The notes under the pieces were generated by a model, which saw only the letters and a list, made by a program, of their open reading frames with translations, was not told the origin of the DNA and did not search any database. Both the position numbers and the translations under genes were made by a program. From contig CP141132.1 in assembly GCA_035236585.1 (NCBI GenBank), positions 64,639,880-64,703,879 on the forward strand: a stretch of DNA of 64,000 bases, in the 5' to 3' direction. Every line of letters begins with the position of its first letter. Position 1 is the first letter of the stretch. The DNA comes from Warburgia ugandensis (taxonomy: Eukaryota > Streptophyta > Magnoliopsida > Canellales > Canellaceae). Positions 14,301 through 24,020 of the stretch are shown here, one piece after another.

Positions 14301-17300
14301 TGTCCCAACTAGGGGTCGGTCACATGAATCTTGTTCCTCCATTCCCCTCTATTAAATGTCATGGCTGCATTTAGTCCCAAAGTTTTTAAATATTTTCTCA
14401 CCACTTCCATCCACATTCTTTTGAGCCTTCCATTTGCCCTTTTAGAACCTTCGACTTGGATTGCCTCACTCCATCTAACTGGTGCCATTCTCAATCTCTG
14501 TTGGACATGTCTAAACCTTCTAAGTCTAATCTCCCTCATCTTGTTACCTATTTAGGCTACTCCGAAGTTTCCTCTAATGCTTTCATTTATAATTCTATCC
14601 TTTGTTATCTTGCCGCGCATCCATCTCAATATCCGCATTTCAGTGACGCTCATCCTATGTATATGTTGTTCCTTAATTGCTCAACACTCTGATCCATAAA
14701 GCATGGCTGGCCTCACAACCATCCATAGAATTTTCCTTTTAGTATGAGTGGCACTTGCTGATCATACAAAACTCCAGAGGTGCATCTCCATTTATACCAA
14801 CCTGAATAGATTCTCTAGGTAACCTCTTTCTCAATCTCTTAGTTCTTATGAATTATCAATCCCAAGTATCAGAGGTGTTCATTTAGGGGGTCTTCTTGGT
14901 AATCAATCTTTACTGGTGCTCCACTCCTGCTTCTCTCCTTGCTAAAATTGCATTACACATACTCTGCCTTAGTTTGGCTAATTTTAAATCCTTTCGATTC
15001 TAATGCATCTTTCTATAACCCTAGCTTTTGTGTTTACGCCCTCCCTTGTCTTATAATTAAAACTATATCATCCGCAAATAACATTCACCATGGAATCTCC
15101 TCCTGCAAATGTTTTGTTAACTCATCCATAGCCAACGTGAAAAGGCACAAGCTCAATGCTGATCTTTGGTGCAATCATATAGTGATAGGAAAATCACCGA
15201 TCGCTCTGCTAGCGGTCCTAACGTTCATTAAAGTTCCCTCATATATATCCTTGATAATGTCTAAATATCCCCGTGAAACCCTTTCTCGCCCAACACCCAC
15301 CATATTAAATCTTTGCGAACACTATCATAAGCTTTTCTAAGTCAATAAAGACTATGTGTAGGTCCTTCCTCCTATCCCTATATTTCTCTATTAATTATTT
15401 ACGTAGGAAAATAGCTTCCATGGTAGACCTTCTAGGGATGAAACCAAACTTGTTTTTCGATACACTCGTCTCATGTTGTAGTTTCTTCTCAATCACTCTA
15501 TCAAAAAGTTTTATGGTATGGATCATAAGTTTGATCCCCCGATAATTATTGCAACTATGTATGTCTTTTTTATTCTTATAAATTGGTATAATAAAGCTCT
15601 TCCTCCATTCATCTGGCATTTTCTTCAATTTTACAATCTTATTAAACAACTTTGTCAACCAAACTACACTAGCATCTCCCATATACTTCCAAACCTCTAT
15701 TAGTATAACATTGGGCTCCATGGCCTTTCCTAATTTCATCCTTTTCAAGGCTTCTTTCACTTAAGGTATTCTAATCCTACAGTCATACCTATAAGGTCCA
15801 AAGTTATTTGTATTCATGACACTTTCAATACCGTTATTCTCAAGGTAATTATCATTTAGCAATTTTTAAAAAAAACTTTCCCACGTTTGTTTGGTCTCAT
15901 CATCTTTGACTAGTACCCTTTTGGTCATCACTTCTAATACACTTAATGTGGTCTAAGTCTTTACTCTTATGTTCTCTTACTTTTGCGAGTTTAAACACAT
16001 CTTTCTCACCCGATCAAACAGAATTGTAGATCCCTTGGGGCAAGGCAAGATGAACTATCTCAGTCAAGAGGTTCATGTGCACCACATGTACTACATTGCA
16101 ATAACTAATGCTAGACACTTGTCCTGTAAATATATTTCTAGCCCAGGATAACTTGTTTTACCTTATCTAGTTCTTTTCCTTATATTTTCTTCATAAAATA
16201 GTTAATTTTTCAATATCATCATTGTAAGGGCAAAACATGTTGGATGCAGGTTTTCTAGGTTACATAACAACAAAAAGTTATGACTAGAAAAGATACAATT
16301 ACTGTAACTAAAAAAGGGCAGCTCCGGTGCATGAAGCTCCCACCCATGCGGGGTCTAGGGAAGAGACACGCCACAATGGCCAAACGTAGGCAGCCTTACC
16401 TTGCATTTTTGCAAGAGGCTGATTCCATGCCTTGAACCCGTGACCTCAAGGTCACATGGTGACAACTTATACCATTGCGCCAAGGCTCCCCTTCATACAA
16501 TCACTGTAACTGCTTGTTAGATATTCTATTTCTCCATATCTACATTACATGGCAATGTAACAAGAAAAGCCATGCCTACAAAAGTCTAGATTTACAAGGC
16601 TCATCCAAACATGAAGTTCTTTCAGGATGTGCATAAACAAGAACTTCAAGGTTGACAACCTAAAATGTTCCTTAGCATTGAGATCTTGATCCAAAGAAGG
16701 CAGTCATCTCAAAGCAAACACGCTTTAGCATCGTGGCATACAAGGAAACAAACCATGTAAATTGAATTCAAAAGAACCAATGGCTACTCAACTACTGGAG
16801 CAACATTATGATCAGCTAGGAAACCCACTATACACAAGAGATGCCACTATATAACATCAATGAGCAACTAGGTTCCCTAATTAGTCATTTAGGTTACACA
16901 AAATCGGAGCTAAAAAAAGGGTAGGTTGAGAAAAGTACTCTGTCGAGGTAACTATGTTAGGTTAATTGTGTATCGTAGGGTTCACATGATCAAGATAAAG
17001 CTGGGTTAACTATCCAAATAGTATGTGTTTGTGAATAAAAACACGTTGTAGTACGGGTATTTGGATGAAGAGACACATAATATGCTTAATCCAAGAGTAT
17101 GTCTATGTAAACCAAAAAGCCATTACAATGTGGGTGAAGCATAGTAACGTGCTTCACCTGGGAGGTTTGCACAAATGCAATTCAGTTATTCTCAATTTCT
17201 AATGTTTGGTTGGAACTGGTAAAGATTAGAATAAACATTTATGGAAAATTAACCTTATAGCTGCACTTCCAATAGGCTAGATTTTCAGGTGTACCTGTGA

Positions 17301-20300
17301 CTTAATTTGGATGTACATAAAAGTAATGCAATTACAAACTCACAAATATTCTGGATACAATTATATGAACAAGATCAAACAGTAACATCAATTCTTGAAA
17401 TCATTAAGATCTCATACATATTTTACTTTTTATGGTTTAATACTCTATGTTAGGTGCTGTAACAAGGCAGAAATTGGTAGAAATCGTAGAAGTACAATAT
17501 TACATAATGGAGAATCATTTAGTTAGAAGGTTCAAGATTCTGTAACCATTTATGCACTCCAGAGTTTGGAATCCCAATGACTTCAATTTGCAGCATCACC
17601 CATTGCACAGAATAAACACTACCAAAAGTTACCATCCGTTATTTTGGAAGCTTCATGCAAAGAACTGCTACAAGTTTAAGGACATCCAAGACAATTGTTT
17701 GAAAATATCAAACTAAGGGTCATCCATACCTGAGACATTGTCAACAGATGGAGCCAGAACAGGAGCTGGAGCAGGAGAACCTCCCTTGTTCACAGGGTAA
17801 GGCTCACCAGGAACTACAAAAGCAAAAATTTACTGCATAAGTTAAAGTCACTGCTCACTTTGAGATGGAGGCTTATATATTTTGAGATTTCATCTGTAGC
17901 CTATACTATTGACAAGCATAAAGATGATATCAAGAAATATAAGAACATGGCATAGTTAAAAACCCATTGAAAATTGAGTAAGCATTGAAACTGTTAAAAT
18001 CTGTACTAAGACTAATCATTTTACAAGCTATACCAAATCAAGGGCATAAAATGTAAAGCATATGAAATAAGAAAAGGAAAATGAGAACTACAATAGCATA
18101 TTTGATGATAGTGCTCCTCTCTTGAATTTAAACACTTGTGCTGTTAGTTTTATACTTAAAAGCTATCAACATCTAATAATAGTGTTTTACAATAAATGAG
18201 CAGTTCTAGGAAGATTTGTAATGTTAATACCTTTATGCTCTGCAAATGTGTAAGGTGCTATTCTAGGATTCCGCTTCCTAGTACCATGACCAAAATGAAT
18301 TAATGTTTCCATCATCTCTTCTCAATTGATGTCATCCTACCTACTTGTCATTTTTTGGCTACACTTTCTCTTCTTTAAGAGTGTCATTATCAAATTATGG
18401 TAAAACTGTATTTCCGCAAAAATATGTAGAACACTTATTGAATACAAGAGACAGGATTATTCAATCACAAGAAACCTGCAAGTTCCTTGACCTGTGATAA
18501 TATACATTAAGACACAGTCTGAAATGTTGAAGGCAAATGTGAAAATGTGTGAACCTAATGAATCAAGTTGCCAAAATCAGACGTTGAGTTGAGATTTAAG
18601 CCTATTACCGGAAGTTCTCAGCTGAAAAACATGGAACCTTTGGAGTCTCAAATTCGCTACATAGGCTAAGAGAATAACATCACTCCAGCAGCATGAATGA
18701 AAATATTCCTTGTTTTCTGACGTATGGTCATGTAGGGTCACTAATCAGAAATCGTTGAAGAAACAAGAAGATATTTCTTTAGTCCGATCCAGGCAATTGG
18801 AAAAGAAAGAAATGGTTGATATATTCAACTTAATTGCATATTTAAAGAATACAGTCTCAATTCATCCAATTGCATCATATCTGAAACATGATATGGTTCC
18901 AATGGATGAATTGTATATGGACAGTTTCACTGAATCTTGTGACTCTTGGACATGCACTTCTAACTTGGCCTAAACTCTGAGAACTCGTATGAAGTCTGCC
19001 CTGGTCAATAGCAAAAATCTCTGCACTAATTAAGAAATCTACCAAAGATATGTGTCTCCACCTGGTAGTGATTACTCTTTAATAAAAAGATCAGCCATTA
19101 GAACAATCGTTTTTTATTTGTAGAATCCATCAAATTCATAAATTATTCAACCAGGAGATTGATCCTGAGTCGTCCATGTTTCTGAGCATTGTTATGAAGT
19201 TCTCCTATTTTAGTATATAGAATCTGAGACCAGTTTTCTACAAACATTAAGAAACATAATCAAGAATTTTTAATTTGAATTAGGACATGAATAGGTTCTC
19301 AGACGCTCTGATAAGCTTCTTAAGACCAACTTTAGAAATATTTGGCAGTTAAAAGGAATATTGAGCCCATTACCACAGGAATCTGCTGACACTAACAACA
19401 GTATCACAACATCTAGTTCCTGCAGAAGCCAATTTAAGAGGCAAAATTAACTGGAACTTGTGGGCCTTGGCAAAACACCTGACATTTCTCTGACAATCTT
19501 GCAAGAAACAGTGAAATTGTTAATTCAGGTGTAAAATTTTACTCTCGTGTTTGCAACATGCAGACATAATTCGATTGGTAAATCATGATCATACCCTGTA
19601 TGGCGTCTTAACTCAGTTCTAATAAAATTCTTTAACGTTCTGTTTAGAATTGATCAATTTTTAAGGAATCCCATTTACACAAAGAGGCAAATCTATGAAA
19701 AATGAAAGCTGGCAAATTATTGCATAAAATAAACTTGCTAGATGTAATATGCAAGGCACACAATCAAGGGCATTCATTTTTTTTCCCTGTCTATTTCAAC
19801 GAGCACCTGTATTATTAGTATCATGTAAAGTTCCCTCTTCTTTTGAATGCTTATGGTGTATACACTGTATTGAGTTGACTCCCCGTATCCTTGAGTATAA
19901 TCATAATCAAAGAGTGCCATCTATAGACTAAACAAAAGGATACCTAGCTAGAGAAAGAAAGAAAGAAAAGAATACTACCAACTTGGCATTAGCCTTTTTA
20001 TAGTTCATGTGGTTTTATCTCCATCATTGTGGAAATACTGATCACCCTGAAAAGGATAAAGAACAATCACGCTGCAACTTGCAAGCAAATAGTCAAGATT
20101 TTGAGCCTCAAGGAAGTTTCATGTTTGTGTTCCTAACCTAGCTGCAGACCATCTTAGAGCACAGCTAAAACCTTTTGACCTAATGTAGGACACAATTCGG
20201 TTCGTATCTGAAGTTAATCTCATTTGGATCTATGGGTAGCAAGAGACACATAAAGAACCGGAGGAGAGAGATTGCTGACTTCTGGAATTGGTACTAGCCT

Positions 20301-21147
20301 AAAACCGTAAAGGCAAGATACTAAGGAGTACATCTTGGGTTTGTACAATTTCTTCTGTTATTTGTCCACCACGGCGAACCAACCAAGAGGAGATGCACAG
20401 TATAGAAAGCCGAAAAAGGTTCTGTTTGAAATTGTGCCCACGAGCATCAGTTGACTCCTTTCATGTTTTAACAACGACTACACTACAACTTTTTCGCTTA
20501 CAGATTATAATAATTACTTCCAAGGCCGAATGTAAAATAGAAGCCAAAAAGTTCTCACCAGAATTCATGGGTATGTAATAGACTGCCCCCAGAGTAACAT
20601 TATCAGGATCAGCAATTCCATTCACTGTCTCAATGCTATCCATGCTGACTCCAAATCTACTTGCAAGTGATTCGATCGAATCCCCATCTTGCATCACGTA
20701 ACTCATCAAATAATTCCACAACACGCTCGAACAGCCACACAACAAATTCAGAGAGACAACTGCATCGCTACGTGCTCGGCGTGTCGAATTGGGCAAAAAT
20801 GCAAGCCCTTTATAAGCTTCTGTAACCATATCGAATACCGACACATTGTCTTTCCTAACAGTAAATGTTGTATTGCTCAGATACTTCTTGCTCCGAACAG
20901 AACAAGAGCAGTTCTTTTTTATGAAGAGGTAGTTCTGAGTATAATCTTCTACAGTAACATCTTCCGGAAAGACATCAAACATGCTTTGAATTTGAGCTAG
21001 GGTTTGGTTTGGATTGGTTTTGTAGGCAAGAAAGGAAGTGCAGACACGAGTTATATCGGAGCAATTCAATGGAGTAGGGGAAGAAAAGCAGGCCTTTACG
21101 TTTAGGAGTAAGAGGAGAACAATGACAGACATCTGAAGAAATTTCAT
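1156..21147 (-). CDS. LYK3: LysM domain receptor-like kinase, LYK3 type, 11 coding exons
   Basis: Plasma-membrane receptor kinase with an extracellular LysM region. LysM receptors bind N-acetylglucosamine-containing glycans; the Arabidopsis LYK3 clade is tied to modulation of immune and symbiont-type glycan signalling. Coding exons, read from the minus strand, are 21147-20559, 17813-17730, 12703-12404, 6722-6577, 6237-6148, 6053-5948, 2941-2790, 2679-2579, 2480-2333, 2235-2128 and 1320-1156. All introns are GT-AG and phases match, giving 1989 bases and 662 residues, close to the roughly 650 of Arabidopsis LYK3. Seen: signal peptide 1-22; cysteines C29, C36, C80/C82 and C137/C139; LysM-like region to about 192; Pro/Ala-rich linker 198-220; membrane span about 237-260; kinase with glycine loop G358-x-G360-xx-G363, K378, E391, H472-R473-D474, D492-F493-G494 and A521-P522-E523. 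No catalytic residue is missing, so an active RD kinase is expected. The C-terminus ends in the family motif VFSGLVQGR. Frames are intact despite about 18 kb of transposon-laden introns. The exact species orthologue is not proven. Confidence 0.9.
1321..2127. other. LYK3 intron 10; no insert recognised
   Basis: The last LYK3 intron, about 0.8 kb. No transposon, repeat or coding frame is recognised; the donor GTGAGTATT and acceptor are clear. Confidence 0.6.
3070..3248 (-). mobile_element. Au SINE, full length, in LYK3 intron 6
   Basis: A tRNA-derived SINE of the Au family, read on the minus strand from the pol III A box (AGCCTTGGCGCAACGG) and B box (GGTTCAAGGCG) to the 3' end GGGGCTGCCC. It is flanked by a perfect 17-bp target-site duplication ATATACAAACTAGGGAA at 3053-3069 and 3249-3265. 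It lies in the same orientation as the host gene. Confidence 0.92.
4025..4205 (+). mobile_element. Au SINE, full length, in LYK3 intron 6
   Basis: A complete copy with A box (GCCTTGGAGCAACGG), B box (GGTTCAAGGTG) and 3' end GGGGCTGCCC. The perfect 19-bp duplication TTTATTAACTACTTCTGAA lies at 4006-4024 and 4206-4224. It is inverted relative to the copy at 3070, 0.8 kb away in the same intron. Confidence 0.93.
4987..5762. mobile_element. Tourist-like (PIF/Harbinger-type) inverted-repeat element with internal TC expansion
   Basis: The left end reads GGGTGTAGAGTTTAGC and the right end, reverse complemented, reads GGGCATAGAGTTTGGC, with similarity continuing through CTTAT. Inside, the self-complementary word AACTTATAAGTTCT and variants recur many times, so the element is rich in nested palindromes. 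A TC microsatellite (5239-5311) and a poly-T run lie in it. The target-site duplication is not resolved (TAA left, TAG right). It has no coding capacity. Family assignment rests on the terminal motif only. Confidence 0.5.
5239..5311. repeat. (TC)n microsatellite, about 36 units
   Basis: An uninterrupted TC run of about 73 bases, with a shorter TC run at 5361-5372. It lies in LYK3 intron 6 inside the inverted-repeat element. Read on the minus strand it gives a meaningless Arg-Glu frame. Confidence 0.97.
5948..6722 (-). CDS. LYK3: LYK3 exons 4-6: kinase N-lobe
   Basis: Three exons (6722-6577, 6237-6148, 6053-5948) separated by short introns of 339 and 94 bases. Exon 4 carries the glycine-rich loop ([13 protein letters not shown]). 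Exon 5 carries the VAIK lysine 378 and the helix-C glutamate 391 in FMAEM. Exon 6 encodes [20 protein letters not shown] with a tyrosine gatekeeper region and ends SHLHDPQSK. Exon boundaries keep phases 1-0, 0-0 and 0-1. The short introns here contrast with the 3-6 kb introns on both sides. Confidence 0.88.
7201..7379 (-). mobile_element. Au SINE, full length, in LYK3 intron 3
   Basis: Reads on the minus strand from TGAAGGGGAGCCTTG to CCAGGGCTGCCC. A box partly altered (GTTGCAACAAGG on the plus strand), B box intact. The flanking duplication AAA(C/G)TTTTAATACAT has one mismatch between its two copies. Carries the subfamily word TGTGTACTTTAGGCCC. Confidence 0.9.
7951..10966 (+). mobile_element. 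RTE-clade LINE, near full length, decayed
   Basis: A non-LTR retrotransposon about 3 kb long in LYK3 intron 3, antisense to the gene. In order: a 5' leader with CTAGAGGGTCCCCTCGGAAG (from about 7965), an APE-type endonuclease (QETK about 8200, AYAPQVG about 8398, DLNGHVG about 8507, SQHRL about 8785), a linker, reverse transcriptase (GSALSPYLF about 10080, FADDIVLL about 10167) and a C-terminal region ending DPNWDKV. It ends in a (GATGAT)n tail typical of plant RTE elements. Several frameshifts and at least seven in-frame stops break it, many being TGG to TAG/TGA or CAG to TAG. A possible 8-bp duplication GAT(A/T)TTAG (7943-7950, 10964-10971) has one mismatch. Not active. Confidence 0.88.
12404..12703 (-). 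CDS. LYK3: LYK3 exon 3: transmembrane span and inner juxtamembrane segment
   Basis: A 300-base exon of residues 225-325. It carries the single hydrophobic span ([20 protein letters not shown]) followed by cysteines and basic residues, as expected on the cytoplasmic side, and then an [15 protein letters not shown] stretch close to the LYK3 juxtamembrane region. The acceptor TTGCAG lies at 12704-12709. The donor is AAAG|GTTCTA, weaker than the others but in the phase needed by exon 4. Confidence 0.85.
14027..14203 (-). mobile_element. Au SINE in LYK3 intron 2
   Basis: Minus-strand copy with a diverged A box and internal changes (TCTATAGTATGCAAGTTTAC). An 18-bp duplication AACC(T/C)AAGGATCAGAATT flanks it at 13993-14010 and 14205-14222, one mismatch. 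Confidence 0.9.
14283..16010 (-). mobile_element. RTE-clade LINE, 5'-truncated, same family as 7951-10966
   Basis: Reads leftward in the LYK3 sense direction and ends in a (TCA)n run (plus strand) at 14283-14292, the counterpart of the (GAT)n tail. Its 5' end at 16010 corresponds to about position 9235 of the copy in intron 3, so the endonuclease is missing and linker plus reverse transcriptase remain. Recognisable blocks include PDEWRKS near 15600 and a changed catalytic FADD region near 15070. Many stops and frameshifts; it looks older than the other two copies. Confidence 0.85.
16316..16494 (-). mobile_element. Au SINE in LYK3 intron 2
   Basis: Full-length minus-strand copy with good A and B boxes. 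A 17-bp duplication ATACAAT(T/C)ACTGTAACT lies at 16293-16309 and 16495-16511, one mismatch. It carries the AATCAGCC and GGCCATTGTGG subfamily states. Confidence 0.92.
17730..17813 (-). CDS. LYK3: LYK3 exon 2: Pro/Ala-rich juxtamembrane linker
   Basis: An 84-base exon, phase 1 at both ends, encoding VPGEPYP followed by a run rich in Pro and Ala. The VPGEPY motif is shared with Arabidopsis LYK3. The acceptor TTTGTAG and donor CAG|GTATGG are visible. It lies in a 7.8 kb interval between exons 1 and 3 and is too short to stand out as an open frame by itself. Confidence 0.85.
17814..20558. other. LYK3 intron 1 (2.7 kb); no insert recognised
   Basis: No SINE, LINE or LTR word is found in this intron, unlike introns 2, 3 and 6. 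Short open frames (for example 18710-18973) show no family signature. Confidence 0.5.
20559..21147 (-). CDS. LYK3: LYK3 exon 1: signal peptide and LysM ectodomain
   Basis: Encodes residues 1-196 plus the first base of codon 197. The start at 21147 is chosen because it is followed at once by a basic-hydrophobic signal peptide ([16 protein letters not shown]). The frame stays open upstream to another ATG at 21309, but starting there would bury the signal peptide behind 54 residues. The paired CxC motifs (residues 80-82 and 137-139) and the upstream C29/C36 are the cysteines that form disulfides in plant LysM receptor ectodomains. The third LysM is the clearest, about 146-192 ([20 protein letters not shown]). 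N-glycosylation sequons such as N28-C-S, N91-T-T and N119-S-T occur. The donor is G|GTGAGA. Confidence 0.88.
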
Positions 21148-21971
21148 TTGATCATTCGGGGAAAGATGGAAAACAATGGCAAGAGCTAGCAAAGAGGAAC
21201 TACTCGAATGGATCGAGCAGGAGAAAATCCTGAAAACATGAGAAGAAATCGAAGCAATAGTTTCAGAGACAGTTTTTCCAATAAAAGAGAGTATTTTGAG
21301 AGAATTCAAAGAAGCTGATGAAGTAGTAAAGCTAATGGAGTGGCAATTGATGAAAAATGATGGACTTTCTGAAGAAAAGAAGGAACATATGTATTTATTT
21401 CAGCTAGAAATGGTGAATGCAACTACAAATGAAGAAACAGTAGCAGTGCAGAAGAATACAAGCAAAGAAGACGAAATCAGATCAAGAAAAGGAAGGTAGA
21501 AACGAATATGCACCGGAAATGCCAGAGATGGCATAGAAAAAGCACGGGAGACGGTATTGAAACAGAAGGAATAAACAGAGACTGAAGCAAGTGTAGGTGA
21601 AGAGAGCAAATCAGAAATCAAAATCGACTGGAATCGGTGGAGATCGCCAAGTAAAGAAGCCAAACGATCAAAATTTTCCCAAATTCAGTATATCAAGAGT
21701 TAAGATCACAATAAAAGAGCAAATTCCATGAGATCAAGCGCCGACTTGCCAAAGAATCAAATCTCAGCGGAAATTTCGAGCAGAAACAGAGGAAACGAAG
21801 GTAGAGAACGCAGGAAGTACATCACAGAAGAACGAATTTCAGATGAAATTAGTGCAGACTGCAGAGTAGAAAGGAGTATTAATAAATGACTAGCAGGGAA
21901 GAAAATTTCCAGACAAAAATGGCGGAAATTGACAGAAGTTGAGTAGGAATTTTGGAAGATTCGAGCAGTAC

Positions 21972-22010
<39 letters not shown>

Positions 22011-22140
22011 CTGCACTGTTCTGTTACTGTCCGAGTAAAAGAAAAAACCGACGGGCTGGAAAGAGAAAAAAGGCGGGGAGATTTTTTTTATCTCGGCCCA
22101 CTAAGTAGTTACCCTTCTACTTGCTAAATATTACAAAAAT
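21148..22140 (-). promoter_or_regulatory. Probable LYK3 5' UTR and proximal promoter
   Basis: Sequence directly upstream of the LYK3 start. On the gene strand it holds a CT run (21975-22009 as GA on the plus strand) and, just upstream, TGGGCC (plus strand GGCCCA at 22095-22100), words often enriched near plant transcription starts. No TATA box can be picked with confidence, so the start of transcription is not placed. Confidence 0.35.
21975..22009. repeat. (GA)n microsatellite upstream of LYK3
   Basis: About 17 GA units, reading as CT on the LYK3 strand, roughly 830 bases upstream of the start codon. Such tracts are common in plant 5' UTRs and core promoters. Confidence 0.95.
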
Positions 22141-23264
22141 ATTTCACTCCTAATAAAATAAGAACAGAAGTTTACGCATTGACTAAAATGGCCCCAACAA
22201 GAGAGCCTAAGTGCTTGTTTTAAGGTTAAACAATGTAGTGGATATATGGAGAATATTTATGCCTTTGATCACTCTTTTTGTGTAACCTTGTCTACATTTA
22301 TGAGTAAGCTTTGGCAGATTGAAGTGCCAACACGATAATGGTTGTGACATGTGTTAGTTACAAGATTCGCTGGTACGATGGACCATGAGAAATGACCAAA
22401 GTGTCTCAGTTCCCTTGTATAATCGTATTTAAGGATAAGAAATGCAATAAAACAAGACCCTCAAAGACATTCTAAATGATCATTCATAGGATCATCTGAT
22501 AAGGTGGAGGCATAGCTCAGTAAAAGCTGAGGTTTTATCAAATCAATCATTCTATATGTGGTGCTACTGAAAGTTGTCTAGCGTAGTTGGTTATAGACAA
22601 CGAGACACATCTTCTTATGCTGCTTTGGAGGTTTGAGGTGGTCCTATTCTCTCTTGTAAGGGAGATTTCAAGTAGATTTAAGAACTAAGATAATAGGTTT
22701 TAGGTACTTTGCTTTGTTCTTTGCTTAAAAAAAGCTATATATGGTTTTATATCTAAGTAAATAATGACATTTTTTATGAGTTAAAGCTCACAAAGATCTT
22801 CCTTTGAAGCTTAAACAAGTGCACATTCTATCAAGATGTGCCCATTTCACCTTTAGATTCCATTAAACCAAGTCAAGCACATGGAGAAGGCAGCTCAACT
22901 ATATGCAATTTACCTAACTAATGATGTATAATTTACACTGTTCTTATTCTTTAGAAAATACCAAGTTCCGAACTCCTAATAAGGAAATGCCAATATTCTT
23001 ACTAATTTAAAATTGATAAATTCAATTTTTTCAAGGAAAGCCAATGGATTTTGTGAAGTTAATTTGAGGTCATCGTAGTCATGCTTTTGGGGGATTGCAG
23101 GCACAAGTTGCAAGAAAGGAGATATTGCCAATGAGACATGAGCGAGTGTGATTTGAAGGCCCATTTGTTTAGAAAATTGATGATTATTAGTATTAGCTAG
23201 AAAAGAAACAATTGGTTGATAAAGACCATTTGTTTAGAAAGGAGTATTAGAAAAACGAAGGCCT
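22140..23264. other. Intergenic stretch; nothing recognised
   Basis: No coding frame with a family signature and no SINE. A word like CCATTTGTTTAGAAA recurs near 23162 and 23227, suggesting a small local duplication. Confidence 0.4.
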
Positions 23265-23470
23265 ATTTATTTAGCACAAGCACAAACTTAAGTTTTTAGA
23301 TAAATACTAGACTTGAGAGAGGTCTTTAGTACTAGCATCAACCATTAAGTTTTTAAATGATGTCTCTTCTTGCCAGAGTGTCATGCCCATGTGGCGAGTT
23401 GATTTGCCAAGATAGCAAACTGACCTACCATGTGGGGCCAAAAAATTAAAAAAGGAAAGAAATATGGGCT

Positions 23471-23493
23471 AGTATTTCTCATTGAGAAATACT
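23471..23493. repeat. Perfect hairpin, 11-bp arms
   Basis: AGTATTTCTCA, one T, then TGAGAAATACT: a perfect inverted repeat just inside the left MULE terminal repeat, upstream of the GRF frame. Function unknown. Confidence 0.85.
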
Positions 23494-23723
23494 CCTTTCC
23501 CATTTAACCCCCTTTTCTCACCAACAAAAGAACCAAAAAACCCTAAATCTTGACACACCCTTGATTTTCCTCTTCTTTATGTTCAATACCAAGGCCAATG
23601 AACACAATCTCCCAAACAATCTAGCTTTTTTATTTCATTTTTTGTACATCATAGTTAACCAAATAGAGATGACACCATGAATGGCTCCAATGAAGACAAA
23701 GCTCTAAGGTTGGTGCCCCCTAA

Positions 23724-24020
23724 GAGTGTGGGAAACTCAAACTATTCAAGTCAATAACAATAAACAATTTGGAAAAGGAGTTTTATAAGTGCTCAAATTG
23801 GGAAGGTGAGTTTGGTTGTGGATTTTTTAGCTGAAAGGATGAAATTGGAGACTTGCTAGAAAAACAAGCTGCTATAGCAAGAGTTAACAAAGGGGTATTT
23901 AAAAGTGTAGGTCATGGAACAGGAGAAGCTATAGTTAGAAATTTCAGGGTAATAATTTTAGAAGAGTTCTTGTTTCAACTATGTTTCAAGGGAAGGAGAG
24001 ATGGCATTGTTAATGAATAA
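23724..24020 (+). pseudogene. GRF-type zinc-finger protein remnant
   Basis: From 23724 one frame reads ECGKLKLFKS, then EKEFYKCSNWEGEFGCGFF and, after one stop, KDEIGDLLEKQ. This is the GRF zinc-finger signature: Cys-Gly-Lys, a spacer, aromatic plus FYxC, NW, then CGFF and an expected Trp. The stop (TGA at 23832-23834) sits where the family has the conserved Trp, so TGG to TGA is likely. The frame then stays open to TAA at 24018-24020. The first Cys of the finger and the start region are lost upstream. It lies inside the MULE, pointing toward the oppositely oriented transposase. Role in the element is unknown; it could be a captured host fragment. Confidence 0.6.

Larger units (their letters stand above)
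12704..17729. other. LYK3 intron 2 (5.0 kb)
   Basis: Contains two Au SINEs (14027-14203, 16316-16494) and a 5'-truncated RTE LINE (14283-16010). In 12704-13990 and 16512-17729 nothing is recognised; short open frames there look like chance. Confidence 0.6.

Noticed and set aside
18710-18973. 87-residue open frame in LYK3 intron 1
   Set aside because: Inside a well-supported intron, opposite strand to the gene, no family signature.
21296-21663. Open frames on both strands beside the LYK3 start
   Set aside because: No family signature; they lie in the expected 5' UTR and promoter of LYK3.
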